DNA of 64,000 bases, taken from the NCBI RefSeq assembly GCF_003751505.1, contig NZ_RJVB01000005.1, positions 62,001 through 126,000 on the forward strand, in the 5' to 3' direction. Below the pieces are notes generated by a model, which saw nothing but the letters and a program-made list of their open reading frames with translations, was not told the origin of the DNA and searched no databases. Below are positions 37,586 to 48,240 of this stretch, piece after piece. The translations under genes were made by a program, and so were the position numbers. Every line of letters begins with the position of its first letter. Position 1 is the stretch's first letter. Source of the DNA: Erwinia sp. JUb26. Its GTDB lineage: Bacteria; Pseudomonadota; Gammaproteobacteria; Enterobacterales; Enterobacteriaceae.

Positions 37586-38470
37586 TTATTTCCGCAGCAG
37601 TTCACGCTCGATCAGTTCGCGCGTTGCAACTGCTTCAACATGCATTTCTTCCGGATAACCGAACAGCGCCGCGGCGATAATCGGATCGCCACCCACTTTG
37701 AAGGTTTGCTCAGCAAACTTCATATCGCGCAGAGTCTGGAACAGCGTTGGGAAATCAACCTCACCTTTACCCACGGCAACGTGCTGGTGGATCGTGGCGT
37801 CCACACCCGGTGGGTTCACGATATAGCGACAGTGCTTGGTGTGGTTCATAGTGTCGGCAATCAGCACGTGGGACAGGTCAGCACCGGCGTACTCCAGCAT
37901 AGGCTTCACATCGCCCTTGCCTTTGTCGTAGAAGAAAGTGTGCGGTGCGCTGTACAGGTACTTCACGTTCTCACTGCGGAACGATTTCACAATATCGGCC
38001 GTTTCATTGCTGTTTTCGCAGAAATCCCACGGGTGTGACTGGATTTCGATACGAATGCCCTCGCGCTCAACGATAGGCAGCAGCTCTTCCATGGAGCGAT
38101 AGAACATCTCTTCACAGATTTCTGGCTCGTTCGGGTTACCGGAAAGTTCGGTATTAATGACCTGCACACCGGTTTCTACCGCGATCTCGATCATACGTTT
38201 CCAGTTGCGAACGGCAGCCTGGCGGCGTGCCTCGTCAGGACCGGACCAGCGATAAACCACGATGTAAGAGGAGATCTCAACCCCGGTAGCACGCAGCGCG
38301 TTTTTGTACTCGGTGATAATTTCGCGGCTGGCTTTCGGATGCTTGTAGAACGGGTTGATCTGCGGATGCGGGGACTGCTCAATATATTTGTAGCCCCAGT
38401 CAGCCACCTGGTGAACCATTTTTGTGATGCCCAAATCTCGAATGACATCCACATCAAAGGCAATTTTCAT
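37586..38470 (-). CDS. iolH: IolH-like sugar phosphate isomerase/epimerase
   Basis: 294 residues, TIM-barrel AP-endonuclease-2 superfamily. Blocks shared with Bacillus IolH as I recall them: [15 protein letters not shown] near residue 28, [47 protein letters not shown] and [25 protein letters not shown]. Metal-ligand Glu/His/Asp residues are in place. The biochemical role of IolH is poorly defined; a lyase or isomerase step in inositol catabolism is usual. GGAGAG ribosome binding site; between iolG and iolE. Confidence 0.8.
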   Translation of the reverse strand: MKIAFDVDVIRDLGITKMVHQVADWGYKYIEQSPHPQINPFYKHPKASREIITEYKNALRATGVEISSYIVVYRWSGPDEARRQAAVRNWKRMIEIAVETGVQVINTELSGNPNEPEICEEMFYRSMEELLPIVEREGIRIEIQSHPWDFCENSNETADIVKSFRSENVKYLYSAPHTFFYDKGKGDVKPMLEYAGADLSHVLIADTMNHTKHCRYIVNPPGVDATIHQHVAVGKGEVDFPTLFQTLRDMKFAEQTFKVGGDPIIAAALFGYPEEMHVEAVATRELIERELLRK

Positions 38471-38554
38471 CAGACTCTCCGTGATTAAATCAGTACGCTG
38501 TTTTACGGTTTCCCCTGCTCACCGGCAGGGGAAGGTGCGGTAGCAGCGCGGCGA

Positions 38555-39574
<1,020 letters not shown>

Positions 39575-39595
39575 TTACTTGAGTAGGGGGTAAAA

Positions 39596-39613
39596 GCGGG
39601 CTAAACAGCCCGC
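39596..39613 (-). other. Hairpin between iolD and iolG
   Basis: GCGGGCT (39596-39602) with AGCCCGC (39607-39613), perfect 7-bp stem and 4-base loop, extended by AAA/TTT flanks. On the minus strand no T-run follows, so it likely tunes mRNA stability within the operon. Confidence 0.5.
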
Positions 39614-39662
39614 GCTTTAAAGGCAAAAAAGAACAGCAAAAAGAACAATAAAAAATGCGTTA

Positions 39663-41597
39663 TTAATATTCGCGAGCCTGGTCGATATGCTCGTTCAGCT
39701 TGCGGGCGACGGCATCGACGCGCTCAGAGTCTGAAACCTGGGCTCCGCCCACGCGCCACCAGCTGAAGTACTTGTGGATCATGGTCTTCGGCAGAACTTT
39801 GATATCGAACAGCGTGGAAACGGTCTGCTTCTGCGCATCAATCAGCGCGGCCTTCAGCTCTTCCAGTGTGGTAATACGGTAAGTTTTGCAGCCGTAGCCT
39901 GCGGCAATCGCGGCGAAATCAATCGGGACAAAGCCACCGTTCAGTTTGCCGGTTTCCGCGTTACGGAAACGGAACTCGGTGGTGAAGCTGTCCATACCGT
40001 GTTCCATCTGCAGGTTGTTAATGCAGCCGTTGGTCATGTTATCCAGCAGTACCACGTTGATCTTGGCGCCTTCCTGGATCGAGGTGACCAGCTCGGAGTG
40101 CAGCATCTGGAATGAACCGTCGCCCACCATGGTGTAAACCTCACGGTGCGGCTCGGCCAGCTTAACGCCGAGAGAAGCGTTGACCTCGTAGCCCATGCAG
40201 GAATAGCCATACTCGACGTGATAGCTGTTGTAATCTTTGGTGCGCCACATACGCTGCAGATCGCCCGGCAGGCTGCCCGCGGCGGCGACAATCACCGAAT
40301 CCTTTGGGAGGTGCTCATTAAGCGTTCCCAGCACGCTGCTCTGCGTCAGGAAGGAGCCGGTCAGACGATTGAACTCGGCAAACAGCGCTTCGCGGTCGAT
40401 ATGGTCGGCGATTTCCGGCACGAAGTTCTCTTCGCTGTACACCGCAGAGTAAACGCGCTGCGTTTCTTTCAGCAGCTTGCTCTGCGCCTGGGTCACCTGC
40501 TCGCCCCAGCCGTTGTGAATGGCTTCCACACGGCTGTTCAGTGCGTTCAGCGCTTCCTGGGCATCCGCAACAACCTGCACCGCATCCAGCTTGTAGGCGT
40601 CAAAGTTGCTGACGTTGATATTGATGTAGTTCACGTCCGGGTTCTGGAAGATCCATTTTGACGCGGTGGTGAAGTCGGTGTAGCGCGTACCGATACCAAT
40701 CACCAGATCGGCCTCTTTCGCCAGCAGGTTAGCGGCCAGACAGCCGGTTTCACCCACGCCGCCGACGTTCAGCGGATGGTCAGAAACGATGGTGCCTTTA
40801 CCCGCCTGGGTTTCAGCAAACGGAATACCGTGGCGTTCAGCAAAGGCCAGCAGCGCTTCGCCCGCGCCGGAGTACTTCACGCCGCCGCCGCAGATGATCA
40901 TCGGCTTGTGTTTCGCGGCAATCAGCTTCAGCGCATCGGCCAGCTGACCCTCGGTTGGCAGACGGCGCTCAATGCGGTGCACGCGCTTCTGGAAGAAATA
41001 TTCCGGGAAGTCATAGGCTTCACCCTGCACATCCTGCGGCAGAGAAATGGTCACCGCGCCGGTTTCAGCCGGGTCGGTCAGCACGCGGAAGGCGTTGATA
41101 CAGGCGGTCATCAGCTGCTCAGGACGGTTAACGCGGTCCCAGTATTTGCTAACGGCGCGGAACGCGTCGTTGGTGCTGATGCTCAGATCGTGGCTCTGTT
41201 CAATCTGCTGCAGAACCGGGTCCGGCTGGCGGGTGGCAAACACATCGCCCGGCAGCAGTAATAAAGGGATGCGGTTGGCGGTGGCGGTCGCCGCTGCGGT
41301 AATCATGTTGGCCGCGCCCGGACCGACGGAAGAGGTACAGGCGATAATCTCGCGACGCAGCTTCTGCTTGGCATAGCCCATAGCCGCATGCGCCATGCCC
41401 TGCTCGTTACGACCCTGATACACCACCAGATCGCCGTTGTTGTGTTCCAGAGCCTGGCCCAGACCCAGCACGTTGCCGTGGCCAAAGATGGCAAAAATGC
41501 CCTTAACGAATTTGGTCTCAACGCCGTCTACCGACAGATACTGGTTGTCCAGGAATCTGACCAGAGCCTGTGCTGTAGTTAATCTAATCTTGCCCAT
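39663..41597 (-). CDS. iolD: 3D-(3,5/4)-trihydroxycyclohexane-1,2-dione acylhydrolase IolD
   Basis: 644 residues from the ATG at 41597 with AAGGAAG upstream; 39 more in-frame codons upstream are rejected as promoter DNA. Thiamine-diphosphate enzyme of the acetolactate-synthase fold: pyrimidine-binding domain with [12 protein letters not shown] (N-terminal), ThDP motif [13 protein letters not shown]... with the NN-type metal site near [13 protein letters not shown]. Opens the cyclohexanedione ring to 5-deoxy-glucuronate. First gene of iolDGHE and divergent from iolC across a 607-bp control region. Confidence 0.95.
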   Translation of the reverse strand: MGKIRLTTAQALVRFLDNQYLSVDGVETKFVKGIFAIFGHGNVLGLGQALEHNNGDLVVYQGRNEQGMAHAAMGYAKQKLRREIIACTSSVGPGAANMITAAATATANRIPLLLLPGDVFATRQPDPVLQQIEQSHDLSISTNDAFRAVSKYWDRVNRPEQLMTACINAFRVLTDPAETGAVTISLPQDVQGEAYDFPEYFFQKRVHRIERRLPTEGQLADALKLIAAKHKPMIICGGGVKYSGAGEALLAFAERHGIPFAETQAGKGTIVSDHPLNVGGVGETGCLAANLLAKEADLVIGIGTRYTDFTTASKWIFQNPDVNYININVSNFDAYKLDAVQVVADAQEALNALNSRVEAIHNGWGEQVTQAQSKLLKETQRVYSAVYSEENFVPEIADHIDREALFAEFNRLTGSFLTQSSVLGTLNEHLPKDSVIVAAAGSLPGDLQRMWRTKDYNSYHVEYGYSCMGYEVNASLGVKLAEPHREVYTMVGDGSFQMLHSELVTSIQEGAKINVVLLDNMTNGCINNLQMEHGMDSFTTEFRFRNAETGKLNGGFVPIDFAAIAAGYGCKTYRITTLEELKAALIDAQKQTVSTLFDIKVLPKTMIHKYFSWWRVGGAQVSDSERVDAVARKLNEHIDQAREY

Positions 41598-42204
41598 TTG
41601 CTCTTCCTTTATTTGTCGGGGACGCAACTCAGGTCCACCGGTATTCGCATTTTTGGTCGCCCTGGTGAGAAAACGGCGACAGCTATAAGTGAAACGTGAG
41701 CCGATTATAAACAAATATTTTTTTCACTAAACAGAATTACAGAAGAAACATTTCATTTTGCGAGTGAGATCAAATTCTGCGGTGAAACGGGGATGAATGG
41801 GGGGATCGAAGGGGGGGAAATGAAACGCTTACCCCCATCCAGACATAAAATGATAAAAACCCTTTCACTTCAATATGTTTACGCCTGTTATCTAAGAAAG
41901 TTGAGATATCGCTCACAACTCCTGAGCTGTCTGAAACGGCATGACATCTGCCGTGCGGATATGCCGCTGTGCAAGAGTTTTAACCACCTCACACTTTTGG
42001 GGCAATAATTTCATTTCATATTGAAATTGGAATTTTTATTCCTCATACTCGTTGGCATGTTAGATCCGGATTCGATCGGGCTGGCGTGCCACCGATCCGC
42101 TGGAGAAGCTCAAACAGAGTCGGCTTTACCCGAAACCACCGGCGGTTACTCAACCGCGAAAAAACGCCGATGACCAGGGTACATCACAGAAGGAAAAAAC
42201 AGGT
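41598..42204. promoter_or_regulatory. Divergent iolD / iolC control region
   Basis: 607 bp without a credible gene. Toward iolD a TATAAT lies on the minus strand at 41709-41704. The heptamer TTTCACT or its complement occurs at 41688-41694, 41722-41728 and 41863-41869. Toward iolC there are two adjacent palindromes, ATTTCATATTGAAAT (42013-42027) and GGAATTTTTATTCC (42029-42042), the second of GGAA-N6-TTCC form like operators of RpiR-type IolR regulators. The sequence after 42060 is GC-richer leader DNA. Confidence 0.65.
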
Positions 42205-44127
42205 ATGAGTACACAACAGAAGCGGCTTGATGTGATTTGTATCGGGCGCATCGCCGTCGACCTTTATGGCCAGCAAATCGGTGCGCGCCTTGAAGATGAA
42301 ACCACCTTTGCTAAATATCTGGGTGGCTCATCCGGTAACGTGGCGTACGGTACCGCAATCCAGGGCCTGAAATCAGGCATGCTGGCGCGCGTGGGTGATG
42401 AGCATATGGGCCGCTTCCTGCGGGAAGAGCTGCAGCGCGTTGGTTGCGACACTCAGAGCCTGATCACCGATAAAACACGTCTGACCGGCCTCGTAATCCT
42501 GGGGATTAAAGATCAGGAAACCTTCCCGCTGGTGTTCTACCGTGACAACTGCGCCGATATGGGCCTGGTGCCGGATGATATTCAGGAAGACTACATCGCC
42601 TCTTCCCGCGCCGTTGCCGTAACCGGTACACATCTGTCTCACCCGGACACCCGCGCCGCCGTGCTGAAAGCGCTGGAGATCGCCCGCCGTCACGGCCTGC
42701 GTACCGCGCTGGACATCGACTACCGTCCGGTGCTGTGGGGCCTGACCTCACTGGGCGACGGCGAAACGCGTTTCGTTGAGTCCGAGCGTGTAACCCAGCA
42801 GCTGCAGGAAGTGCTGCACTATTTTGATCTGGTCGTGGGAACGGAAGAAGAGTTCCACATTGCCGGTGGCAGCACCGACAGTCTGACCGCGCTGAAGAAC
42901 GTGCGTAAAGCCACCAAAGCCACGCTGGTCTGCAAACGTGGCCCGCTGGGCTGCGTCGTCTTTGAAGGCGATATCCCGGACAGCTGGGAAGACACACAGC
43001 TGCAAAGCGGCGTGCGCGTAGAAGTGCTGAACGTGCTGGGCGCAGGCGATGCCTTTATGTCCGGTCTGCTGCGCGGCTGGCTGAACGACGAAAGCTGGGA
43101 ACAGGCCTGCCGTTACGCCAACGCCTGCGGTGCACTGGTGGTTTCCCGCCACGGCTGTGCGCCAGCGATGCCTACCAAAGAAGAGCTGGACGACTTCCTC
43201 AGCCGCGATAAAGACGTTAAGCGCCCGGACCTGGACGCACGCCTGAACCACCTGCACCGCGTCACCACGCGCAAGCAGGAGTGGACCGAGCTGAATATTT
43301 TTGCCTTCGACCACCGCAAACAGTTGGCAGACATGGCAGCCGAAGCGGGCTTTGACGATTCTCGCATTCCCGAGCTGAAAACACTGCTGCTGCAGGGCGC
43401 ACAGGAAGCGGCACGTGAAGCCGGTCTGGACGACGGTCGCTGCGGTATCCTGGCTGACACCACCTACGGTCAGCCCGCGCTGAACGCTATCACCGGTAAA
43501 GGCTGGTGGATTGGTCGCCCAATCGAGCTGCCAAGCTCTCGTCCGCTGCGCCTTGAGCACGGTAACATCGGCTCGCAGCTGGTGGACTGGCCGCAGGAGC
43601 ACGTGGTCAAATGCCTGACCTTCTACCATCCGCACGACAGCGCGGAAATGCGTAAAGAGCAGGACGATCTGATCCTCGACGTGTGGAACGGCTGTAATAA
43701 ATCCGGTCACGAACTGCTGCTGGAAGTGATCCTGCCGGAAAGCAACCCGGATAAAGACGAGAAGTACTATCTGGAAATCCTGACCCACTTCTACAGCATG
43801 GGCATTCAGCCTGACTGGTGGAAGCTGCCGCCGCTGTCTCACGCCTGCTGGGAAGCGATCAGCGCGCTGATCGAGAAGAACGATCCGCACTGCCGTGGGA
43901 TCCTGCTGCTGGGCCTGGATGCGCCGGAAGCTGAACTGAAAGCGGGCTTTGCCGCTGCGGCGAAGAGCCCGTGGGTCAAAGGCTTCGCGGTAGGTCGCAC
44001 CATCTTCGGCCAGCCTTCACGCCAGTGGCTGCAGGGCGAACTGGACGATGCGTCACTGATTGCCAAAGTGAAAAGTAACTACCTGACGCTGATTGGCTAC
44101 TGGCGCGAAGCGCGCCCGGCTAAGTAA
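42205..44127 (+). CDS. iolC: Bifunctional 5-dehydro-2-deoxygluconokinase IolC fused to a DUF2090 domain
   Basis: 640 residues. Residues about 1-325: PfkB-family kinase with VICIGRIAVDLYG at the start, GGSSGNVAYG substrate loop and the catalytic GAGDAFMSGLLRGW. Residues about 340-640: DUF2090, a TIM-barrel domain related to class I aldolases (FAFDHRKQLADMA, ILADTTYGQPALNAI, GILLLGLDAP). The kinase makes 5-keto-2-deoxygluconate-6-phosphate; the fused domain is the probable aldolase that splits it to dihydroxyacetone phosphate and malonate semialdehyde, because no separate iolJ is present. The fusion is common in Proteobacteria. Strong terminator follows. Confidence 0.93.
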   Translation: MSTQQKRLDVICIGRIAVDLYGQQIGARLEDETTFAKYLGGSSGNVAYGTAIQGLKSGMLARVGDEHMGRFLREELQRVGCDTQSLITDKTRLTGLVILGIKDQETFPLVFYRDNCADMGLVPDDIQEDYIASSRAVAVTGTHLSHPDTRAAVLKALEIARRHGLRTALDIDYRPVLWGLTSLGDGETRFVESERVTQQLQEVLHYFDLVVGTEEEFHIAGGSTDSLTALKNVRKATKATLVCKRGPLGCVVFEGDIPDSWEDTQLQSGVRVEVLNVLGAGDAFMSGLLRGWLNDESWEQACRYANACGALVVSRHGCAPAMPTKEELDDFLSRDKDVKRPDLDARLNHLHRVTTRKQEWTELNIFAFDHRKQLADMAAEAGFDDSRIPELKTLLLQGAQEAAREAGLDDGRCGILADTTYGQPALNAITGKGWWIGRPIELPSSRPLRLEHGNIGSQLVDWPQEHVVKCLTFYHPHDSAEMRKEQDDLILDVWNGCNKSGHELLLEVILPESNPDKDEKYYLEILTHFYSMGIQPDWWKLPPLSHACWEAISALIEKNDPHCRGILLLGLDAPEAELKAGFAAAAKSPWVKGFAVGRTIFGQPSRQWLQGELDDASLIAKVKSNYLTLIGYWREARPAK

Positions 44128-44140
44128 ACATCTGCACGAT

Positions 44141-44199
44141 AAAACCGCCCCTGGCGGATGCTGGAATGCATGCCGGTATCCGTTGGGGGCGGTTTTTTT
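44141..44199 (+). terminator. Rho-independent terminator of iolC
   Basis: AAAACCGCCCC (44141-44151) pairs with GGGGCGGTTTT (44186-44196), with a T-run of seven to 44199. The long loop holds a nested CGGAT/ATCCG pair. It may also serve the convergent adhesin gene through the four A at its 5' side. Confidence 0.88.
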
Positions 44200-44205
44200 A
44201 ATGAA

Positions 44206-45249
44206 CTACAGGCTGGCAATAATAAGTACTGCCGAGCCGGTAAAATCTCCGGTAGCGGGTTTCTTACCGTTTCCGACTATGGCGAAGCTGACATCGTCGC
44301 TGCCCATGCCGTTGACGACTTTCGTCTTAAAACTGCCGTAGGGTTTAACAGGCACATTGTTATACAGCATGACCACCCCAACGTCTGGATTAGTCGTCTT
44401 AATGGCATCACTAAAAGCGGCAGGTTCAGCAACAAGATCGACCCTCATATCCTGAGTCAGGGAGGTATTACACTTATATTGAAGGTGCTGTTGCTCATGA
44501 TAGGGGGATGACAGGGCCGACTGTGTTAGCCGATCGCTGTCAATCAGACCGAAATCAATATCTATCGTCTTACCTCCATTAATACCGCACACTACCGGAA
44601 CGGGAATCAAGGTTTGCTGCGTGATAAGCCGATACAAAGGTATTGTCGGATGCTTTCCAGCATAGACGTAACGATACATGCGAGCTAGTTCCAATCCCCC
44701 GGGAACAAAGAATGCACCACCAATTAATGTTCGGCGAAGCTTAAAAGTAACACTCCCACTGTTACCGACTCTAGCACCGGCCAATTCGCTGACACCCGGA
44801 CGAGTAGCACCCGCAGTAGCTGGATAATATCTATCCCACATAGGCGGATAAGCTTCAGCATAACCATCTGAAAAATTTACACCTACGCGAACATCTACAT
44901 CGTCGGACATTTGATAGTATTTTTCGGTCTTACCCGGAATAACCAATCCCGATTCCAACCCAAAATAACGTGCTGCCTTAAAATCGGCATCCTCGCTATA
45001 ACACCACCCTGGGTATGTACTTGGTTGAGTCATGAAATTCATAGTCGCTACTGTGCCTTCCTGATTTGAATAAAATGATGAAGACGACAATACTACTATC
45101 AAATTATTCATTGGATCCGCCCAGCATCCACCACCCGGCATACCAGGTGGGCGATCGGGAACCGCATATACCGCAGAACTTACCAGCATCAAAAACGAAA
45201 ATGTTTTTACCGGGAACGTTTCATCCATCCACTTTTGTACTCTTCTCAT
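44206..45249 (-). CDS. Fimbrial tip adhesin-like protein (two-domain, chaperone-usher class)
   Basis: 347 residues from the ATG at 45249. The signal segment is KTFSFLMLVSSAVYA, cleaved before VPDRPP; an in-frame ATG at residue 8 (MDETFPVKTF) would give a more usual signal peptide. The C-terminal half looks like a pilin domain: a Cys pair (VVCGINGGKTIDIDFG ... LQYKCNTSL) and the terminal beta-strand pattern GDFTGSAVLIIASL. The N-terminal half (about 25-185) is unrecognised and would be the receptor-binding domain. Last gene of pilin-chaperone-adhesin on the minus strand. Base composition is more AT-rich than the iol genes. Function inferred from architecture only. Confidence 0.75.
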   Translation of the reverse strand: MRRVQKWMDETFPVKTFSFLMLVSSAVYAVPDRPPGMPGGGCWADPMNNLIVVLSSSSFYSNQEGTVATMNFMTQPSTYPGWCYSEDADFKAARYFGLESGLVIPGKTEKYYQMSDDVDVRVGVNFSDGYAEAYPPMWDRYYPATAGATRPGVSELAGARVGNSGSVTFKLRRTLIGGAFFVPGGLELARMYRYVYAGKHPTIPLYRLITQQTLIPVPVVCGINGGKTIDIDFGLIDSDRLTQSALSSPYHEQQHLQYKCNTSLTQDMRVDLVAEPAAFSDAIKTTNPDVGVVMLYNNVPVKPYGSFKTKVVNGMGSDDVSFAIVGNGKKPATGDFTGSAVLIIASL

Positions 45250-45301
45250 GATTACCACCACGTATTTAAGATGTTCTTTATCAGCCAAACGTTCGCTGTA
45301 A

Positions 45302-46042
45302 TTAGCGCGGAACCTGATTGGTAATAACCTTGCAACGTTCTAAACCACATCTAAAAGTGATTTCTGGGCGACCGCCATAATCATTGAGGTAGGTCAATAC
45401 TGGGGCGCTACCATAACTGTTTGCATCACCCGGCAACATGTCGCTGGCGCCAGGTGCCAGCATTAATGGCGTAAAGCCCGCGACGGATGGTCCCCGCTGG
45501 CGAGCCTGAGCGTCTACCAGCGTGATGTAATACGCGCTGGGATTCGTTATCTGCCAGCGATTATCCCGTTTGTTTAACACCAACTGAGACTGCCAGGGAG
45601 AAGCGAGTTCGGTGTTTTTTAGTCCCACCGGCCGGTAGAAGACCTTGATACGATTCTGTAGCGCAACCTGTAACGTATTGCCATTTTCATTTTTCGGCGG
45701 GATTTCTCGCAGGTTCAGGTAAAACAGCGTTTCCCGATCCTGCCGAAGCAGCCTTGCTGCCGGTAATGCCTGAATTTTAATCTGCGAGTTTTCGCCTGGC
45801 TCAATACGCTGAATCGGGGGCAGAATCAGCAAGGGGCCCTGCACACGGTTGTTCTGCTCATCTTCAATCCAGCCCTGCGCCAGGTAAGGCGTGTTCGTAT
45901 TTTGATTAACAACGAACAGGCTGGCCGTTTTTTTATCGCCATCAAAAACAACGCGGGTTTGCTGCAACGAAATCGCTGCATTTGTCACAAATGAAGCGGT
46001 GATGGCAAGGAAAGATATAAAGGTTCTTACGGGGAAAAACAT
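45302..46042 (-). CDS. Periplasmic fimbrial chaperone, PapD family
   Basis: 246 residues. Signal peptide (FISFLAITASFVTNA) then AISLQQTRVVFDGDKKTASLFVVNQNTNTPYLAQGWIED, the classical N-terminal immunoglobulin-like domain with the TRV(I/V)F anchor arginine. NRIKVFYRP holds the conserved lysine that caps pilin C-termini, and the second domain ends in GLERCKV. The short F1-G1 loop places it in the FGS class. It folds and delivers pilins to an outer-membrane usher, yet no usher gene is in the window. Confidence 0.93.
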   Translation of the reverse strand: MFFPVRTFISFLAITASFVTNAAISLQQTRVVFDGDKKTASLFVVNQNTNTPYLAQGWIEDEQNNRVQGPLLILPPIQRIEPGENSQIKIQALPAARLLRQDRETLFYLNLREIPPKNENGNTLQVALQNRIKVFYRPVGLKNTELASPWQSQLVLNKRDNRWQITNPSAYYITLVDAQARQRGPSVAGFTPLMLAPGASDMLPGDANSYGSAPVLTYLNDYGGRPEITFRCGLERCKVITNQVPR

Positions 46043-46135
46043 AATGCACTCAGCTTATAATTTCAATTTATCGTTGGTAGTTAATTCAGCTTCAGACATT
46101 TTCACTTTATGAAACCACATTCCACAGATGTGATT

Positions 46136-46621
46136 TCACTGAATATTAACCAGCAGCGTAGCGGAAGCGGTAAAATTCCCCCCCGGCATTTTAGATTTGC
46201 CATTAGCAATCGGTGATGCCGTCAGCAGTAGCGAACTGGCCGGTTTGGGCAAATTAAACCAGGTCTGCAGTTCGACGGGGGCTCCATTTTTATAGAAGAC
46301 GATACCAAGATCGTCCATATCGGTTTTAAGCACATTATCTGCAAATGATGCCGTACCTAAAATTTGCATTCTCAATGCAGAATTGACATATTCCTCCGTG
46401 CACACCACGTTGAGATCTATTTTCTTCTGAATCTGCTTACCATCGGATTTTTCCTGCGTAATATTATCAAAAGGAATTAAAATCTGCTTTCCATTATTTA
46501 TGGTACAGGGGTTTTTATCCACCACACGGCCTTTGAAATTAAATCTGGCTGGACCATCAGCATAAGCCTGCAGGCAGGTACTCATCAGCAACACCACCAC
46601 TGGTATCTTCCATGCGAACAT
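46136..46621 (-). CDS. Fimbrial minor pilin
   Basis: 161 residues. Signal peptide MFAWKIPVVVLLMSTCLQAYA, then the pilin domain: FKGRVVDKNPCTINNGKQILIPF with Cys1, the partner Cys in LNVVCTEEYV, and a C-terminal beta-strand ending NFTASATLLVNIQ used for donor-strand exchange. It resembles SfaG/FimF/PapF-like minor subunits. Its first codon is preceded by an ill-defined AT-rich upstream region. First gene of the three-gene fimbrial cluster. Confidence 0.85.
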   Translation of the reverse strand: MFAWKIPVVVLLMSTCLQAYADGPARFNFKGRVVDKNPCTINNGKQILIPFDNITQEKSDGKQIQKKIDLNVVCTEEYVNSALRMQILGTASFADNVLKTDMDDLGIVFYKNGAPVELQTWFNLPKPASSLLLTASPIANGKSKMPGGNFTASATLLVNIQ

Positions 46622-47364
46622 ATACTCTCCATTTTATTACGTGGTGTAAGGCAGCGAATTATCTGACCATAACTGAACAATATTATCTTTTTCAGCCCCC
46701 ATCAACTTCGGCTTAGGTCTTGCCGACAGCGTCCTAAAATCACTTGGGGATTTCTGAAACTTCCAGTTATTCGAAAAAACCCAGAAGAAAAATTATACAT
46801 TGAATTAGTTTTATTCTAGAAATGATAAATCACCGCGAATAGCATTTCGATCAATTACTTTCCAGTTTTACTCTAAAAATAACTTTTGCGAGTTAATTAT
46901 ATTTCAATTCAATTTTTATAGTTAAATGTATCGCAAACTTAACAAAATTAAGTGATATCAACGAATTGATCAATTAAATGACCGTTATTCCCTTACTTTG
47001 TGGGTGAACATGGCTTGATGATGCCGGACAGAAAATCAGCACGCGGGCAGTGAATACCAGAGGGTAAACGGTGCGCGTGAAGAGAAATGCCATCACACGA
47101 ACCACAGGCCGGGAGGCACCCGGAGGGGTCTTTCTACGGAGAGGGACTACCGCATAAGCATAAATCGTTACAGTCATGGCGTGGTTAACAAATCGAATGA
47201 ACATTCTGCCACTCTTTTTATTTGCCTGTTCGTTGCATTTTTGTGAACCAATTCCCAACCCTGATGAAATAGACGCCGCTGCTTTCTTCATCAAGTGAAA
47301 TTTTTTGTTCATCTGGTAGAATGGCGCTCAGAAGAACAACATTTCAAGATTAGCGAGCAGCTTA
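46622..47364. other. AT-rich region between the pilin gene and the RpiR-type regulator
   Basis: About 740 bp. 46622-46973 is very AT-rich with many T-runs and no supported ORF; it would include the promoter of the pilin gene. 46974-47170 is abruptly GC-richer. 47281-47364 holds the promoter of the regulator: an extended -10, TGGTAGAAT, near 47314-47322 and AGTGAAA at 47294-47300 overlapping the expected -35. No transposase, integrase, tRNA or usher remnant was recognised. Confidence 0.55.
46974..47312 (-). CDS. Doubtful small ORF, unrecognised
   Basis: 112 codons, open on the minus strand, with an alternative start at residue 8 (MKKAAASIS). No domain recognised. The C-terminal part has hydrophobic stretches (VMAFLFTRTVYPLVFTARVLIF) and basic patches. 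Composition jumps to about 55% GC across 46974-47170 inside AT-rich DNA, which suggests a fragment of different origin, for example a mobile-element remnant. No convincing ribosome binding site. It may not be a gene. Confidence 0.25.
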   Translation of the reverse strand: MNKKFHLMKKAAASISSGLGIGSQKCNEQANKKSGRMFIRFVNHAMTVTIYAYAVVPLRRKTPPGASRPVVRVMAFLFTRTVYPLVFTARVLIFCPASSSHVHPQSKGITVI

Positions 47365-48201
47365 ATGACCAACAATCCAACACAGCTTTCACTGCTACAG
47401 GACGACATCCGTCGCCGTTACGACACCCTAAGCAAACGCCTGAAGCAGGTCGCTCGCTATATTCTGGATAACAGTAACAGCATCGCCTTCGATACCGTGG
47501 CCTCAATTGCCCAGCAGGCGGACGTGCCACCTTCGACGTTAATCCGCTTCTCGAACGCATTTGGTTTCAGCGGTTTCAACGAAATGAAGCAGGTGTTTCG
47601 TCAGCACCTGATGGAAGAAACGGTCAACTACACCGAACGTGCACGTTTGTTCCGCCAGACCGCGACCGATGAAACGCCAACCGCACCGGAAAATCCGGCG
47701 GAGATCCTTAACGTGTTCACCATGGTGAACTCGCAGGCGTTGCAGCAGTTGGCGATGCAGATCAATCCGGAACAGCTGGAAAAAGCGGTTAAAATGCTCG
47801 ATGAGGCCGATAACATCTACGTGATTGGCCTGCGCCGTTCCTTCAGCGTCGCCTCTTACCTGACCTATGCCCTGCGCCATCTGGAGCGCCGCGCGTTTCT
47901 GATCGACGGCCTGGGCGGCATGTTCGCCGAGCAGCTGAGCATGGTGAACCCGAAAGACGTGGTGATTGCCATCAGCTACTCGCCTTACGCGCGGGAAGCG
48001 GTTGAGCTGGTTGAGCTGGGCGCCAAACGCGGTGCCCATCAGATCGCCATTACCGACAGCCAGGTCAGCCCGCTGGCCGCCTTCAGCGACGTCTGCTTCG
48101 TGGTGCGTGAAGCACAGGTTGACGGCTTCCGTTCGCAGGTGGCTTCCCTGTGTCTGGCGCAGACCCTGGCCGTTTCGCTGGCGCTGAACAACGCCAACTA
48201 A
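47365..48201 (+). CDS. RpiR-family transcriptional regulator, likely IolR
   Basis: 278 residues. N-terminal HTH_6 domain (about 10-85; VARYILDNSNSIAFDTVASIAQQADVPPSTLIRFSNAFGFSGFNEMKQ) and a C-terminal SIS phosphosugar-binding domain (about 130-270; NIYVIGLRRSFSVASYLTYAL, VVIAISYSPYAREAVELVELGAKRGA). RpiR-type IolR proteins control inositol genes in Salmonella, Klebsiella and rhizobia. It is placed inside the iol region, which supports this role. The sugar-phosphate inducer would be an iol intermediate such as 5-keto-2-deoxygluconate-6-phosphate (inference). Confidence 0.85.
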   Translation: MTNNPTQLSLLQDDIRRRYDTLSKRLKQVARYILDNSNSIAFDTVASIAQQADVPPSTLIRFSNAFGFSGFNEMKQVFRQHLMEETVNYTERARLFRQTATDETPTAPENPAEILNVFTMVNSQALQQLAMQINPEQLEKAVKMLDEADNIYVIGLRRSFSVASYLTYALRHLERRAFLIDGLGGMFAEQLSMVNPKDVVIAISYSPYAREAVELVELGAKRGAHQIAITDSQVSPLAAFSDVCFVVREAQVDGFRSQVASLCLAQTLAVSLALNNAN

Positions 48202-48210
48202 GCGGTGAAT

Positions 48211-48235
48211 AACCGGCGCTCGCTCTGCGCCGGTT
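48211..48235. terminator. Hairpin after the RpiR-type gene
   Basis: AACCGGCGC (48211-48219) and GCGCCGGTT (48227-48235), perfect 9-bp stem with a 7-base loop between convergent genes. No T-run. Confidence 0.55.
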
Positions 48236-48240
48236 GCCCC

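Noticed and set aside
41793-42008. 71-codon ORF between iolD and iolC
   Set aside because: It lies within the regulatory region, has no recognised domain and no good ribosome binding site.
42748-43890. 380-codon minus-strand ORF under iolC
   Set aside because: Antisense shadow of the GC-rich iolC coding frame; no domain and no start signals.
46622-46973. Usher gene remnant upstream of the pilin gene
   Set aside because: No frame shows usher-type beta-barrel or plug sequence; the stretch is AT-rich with stops in all frames.
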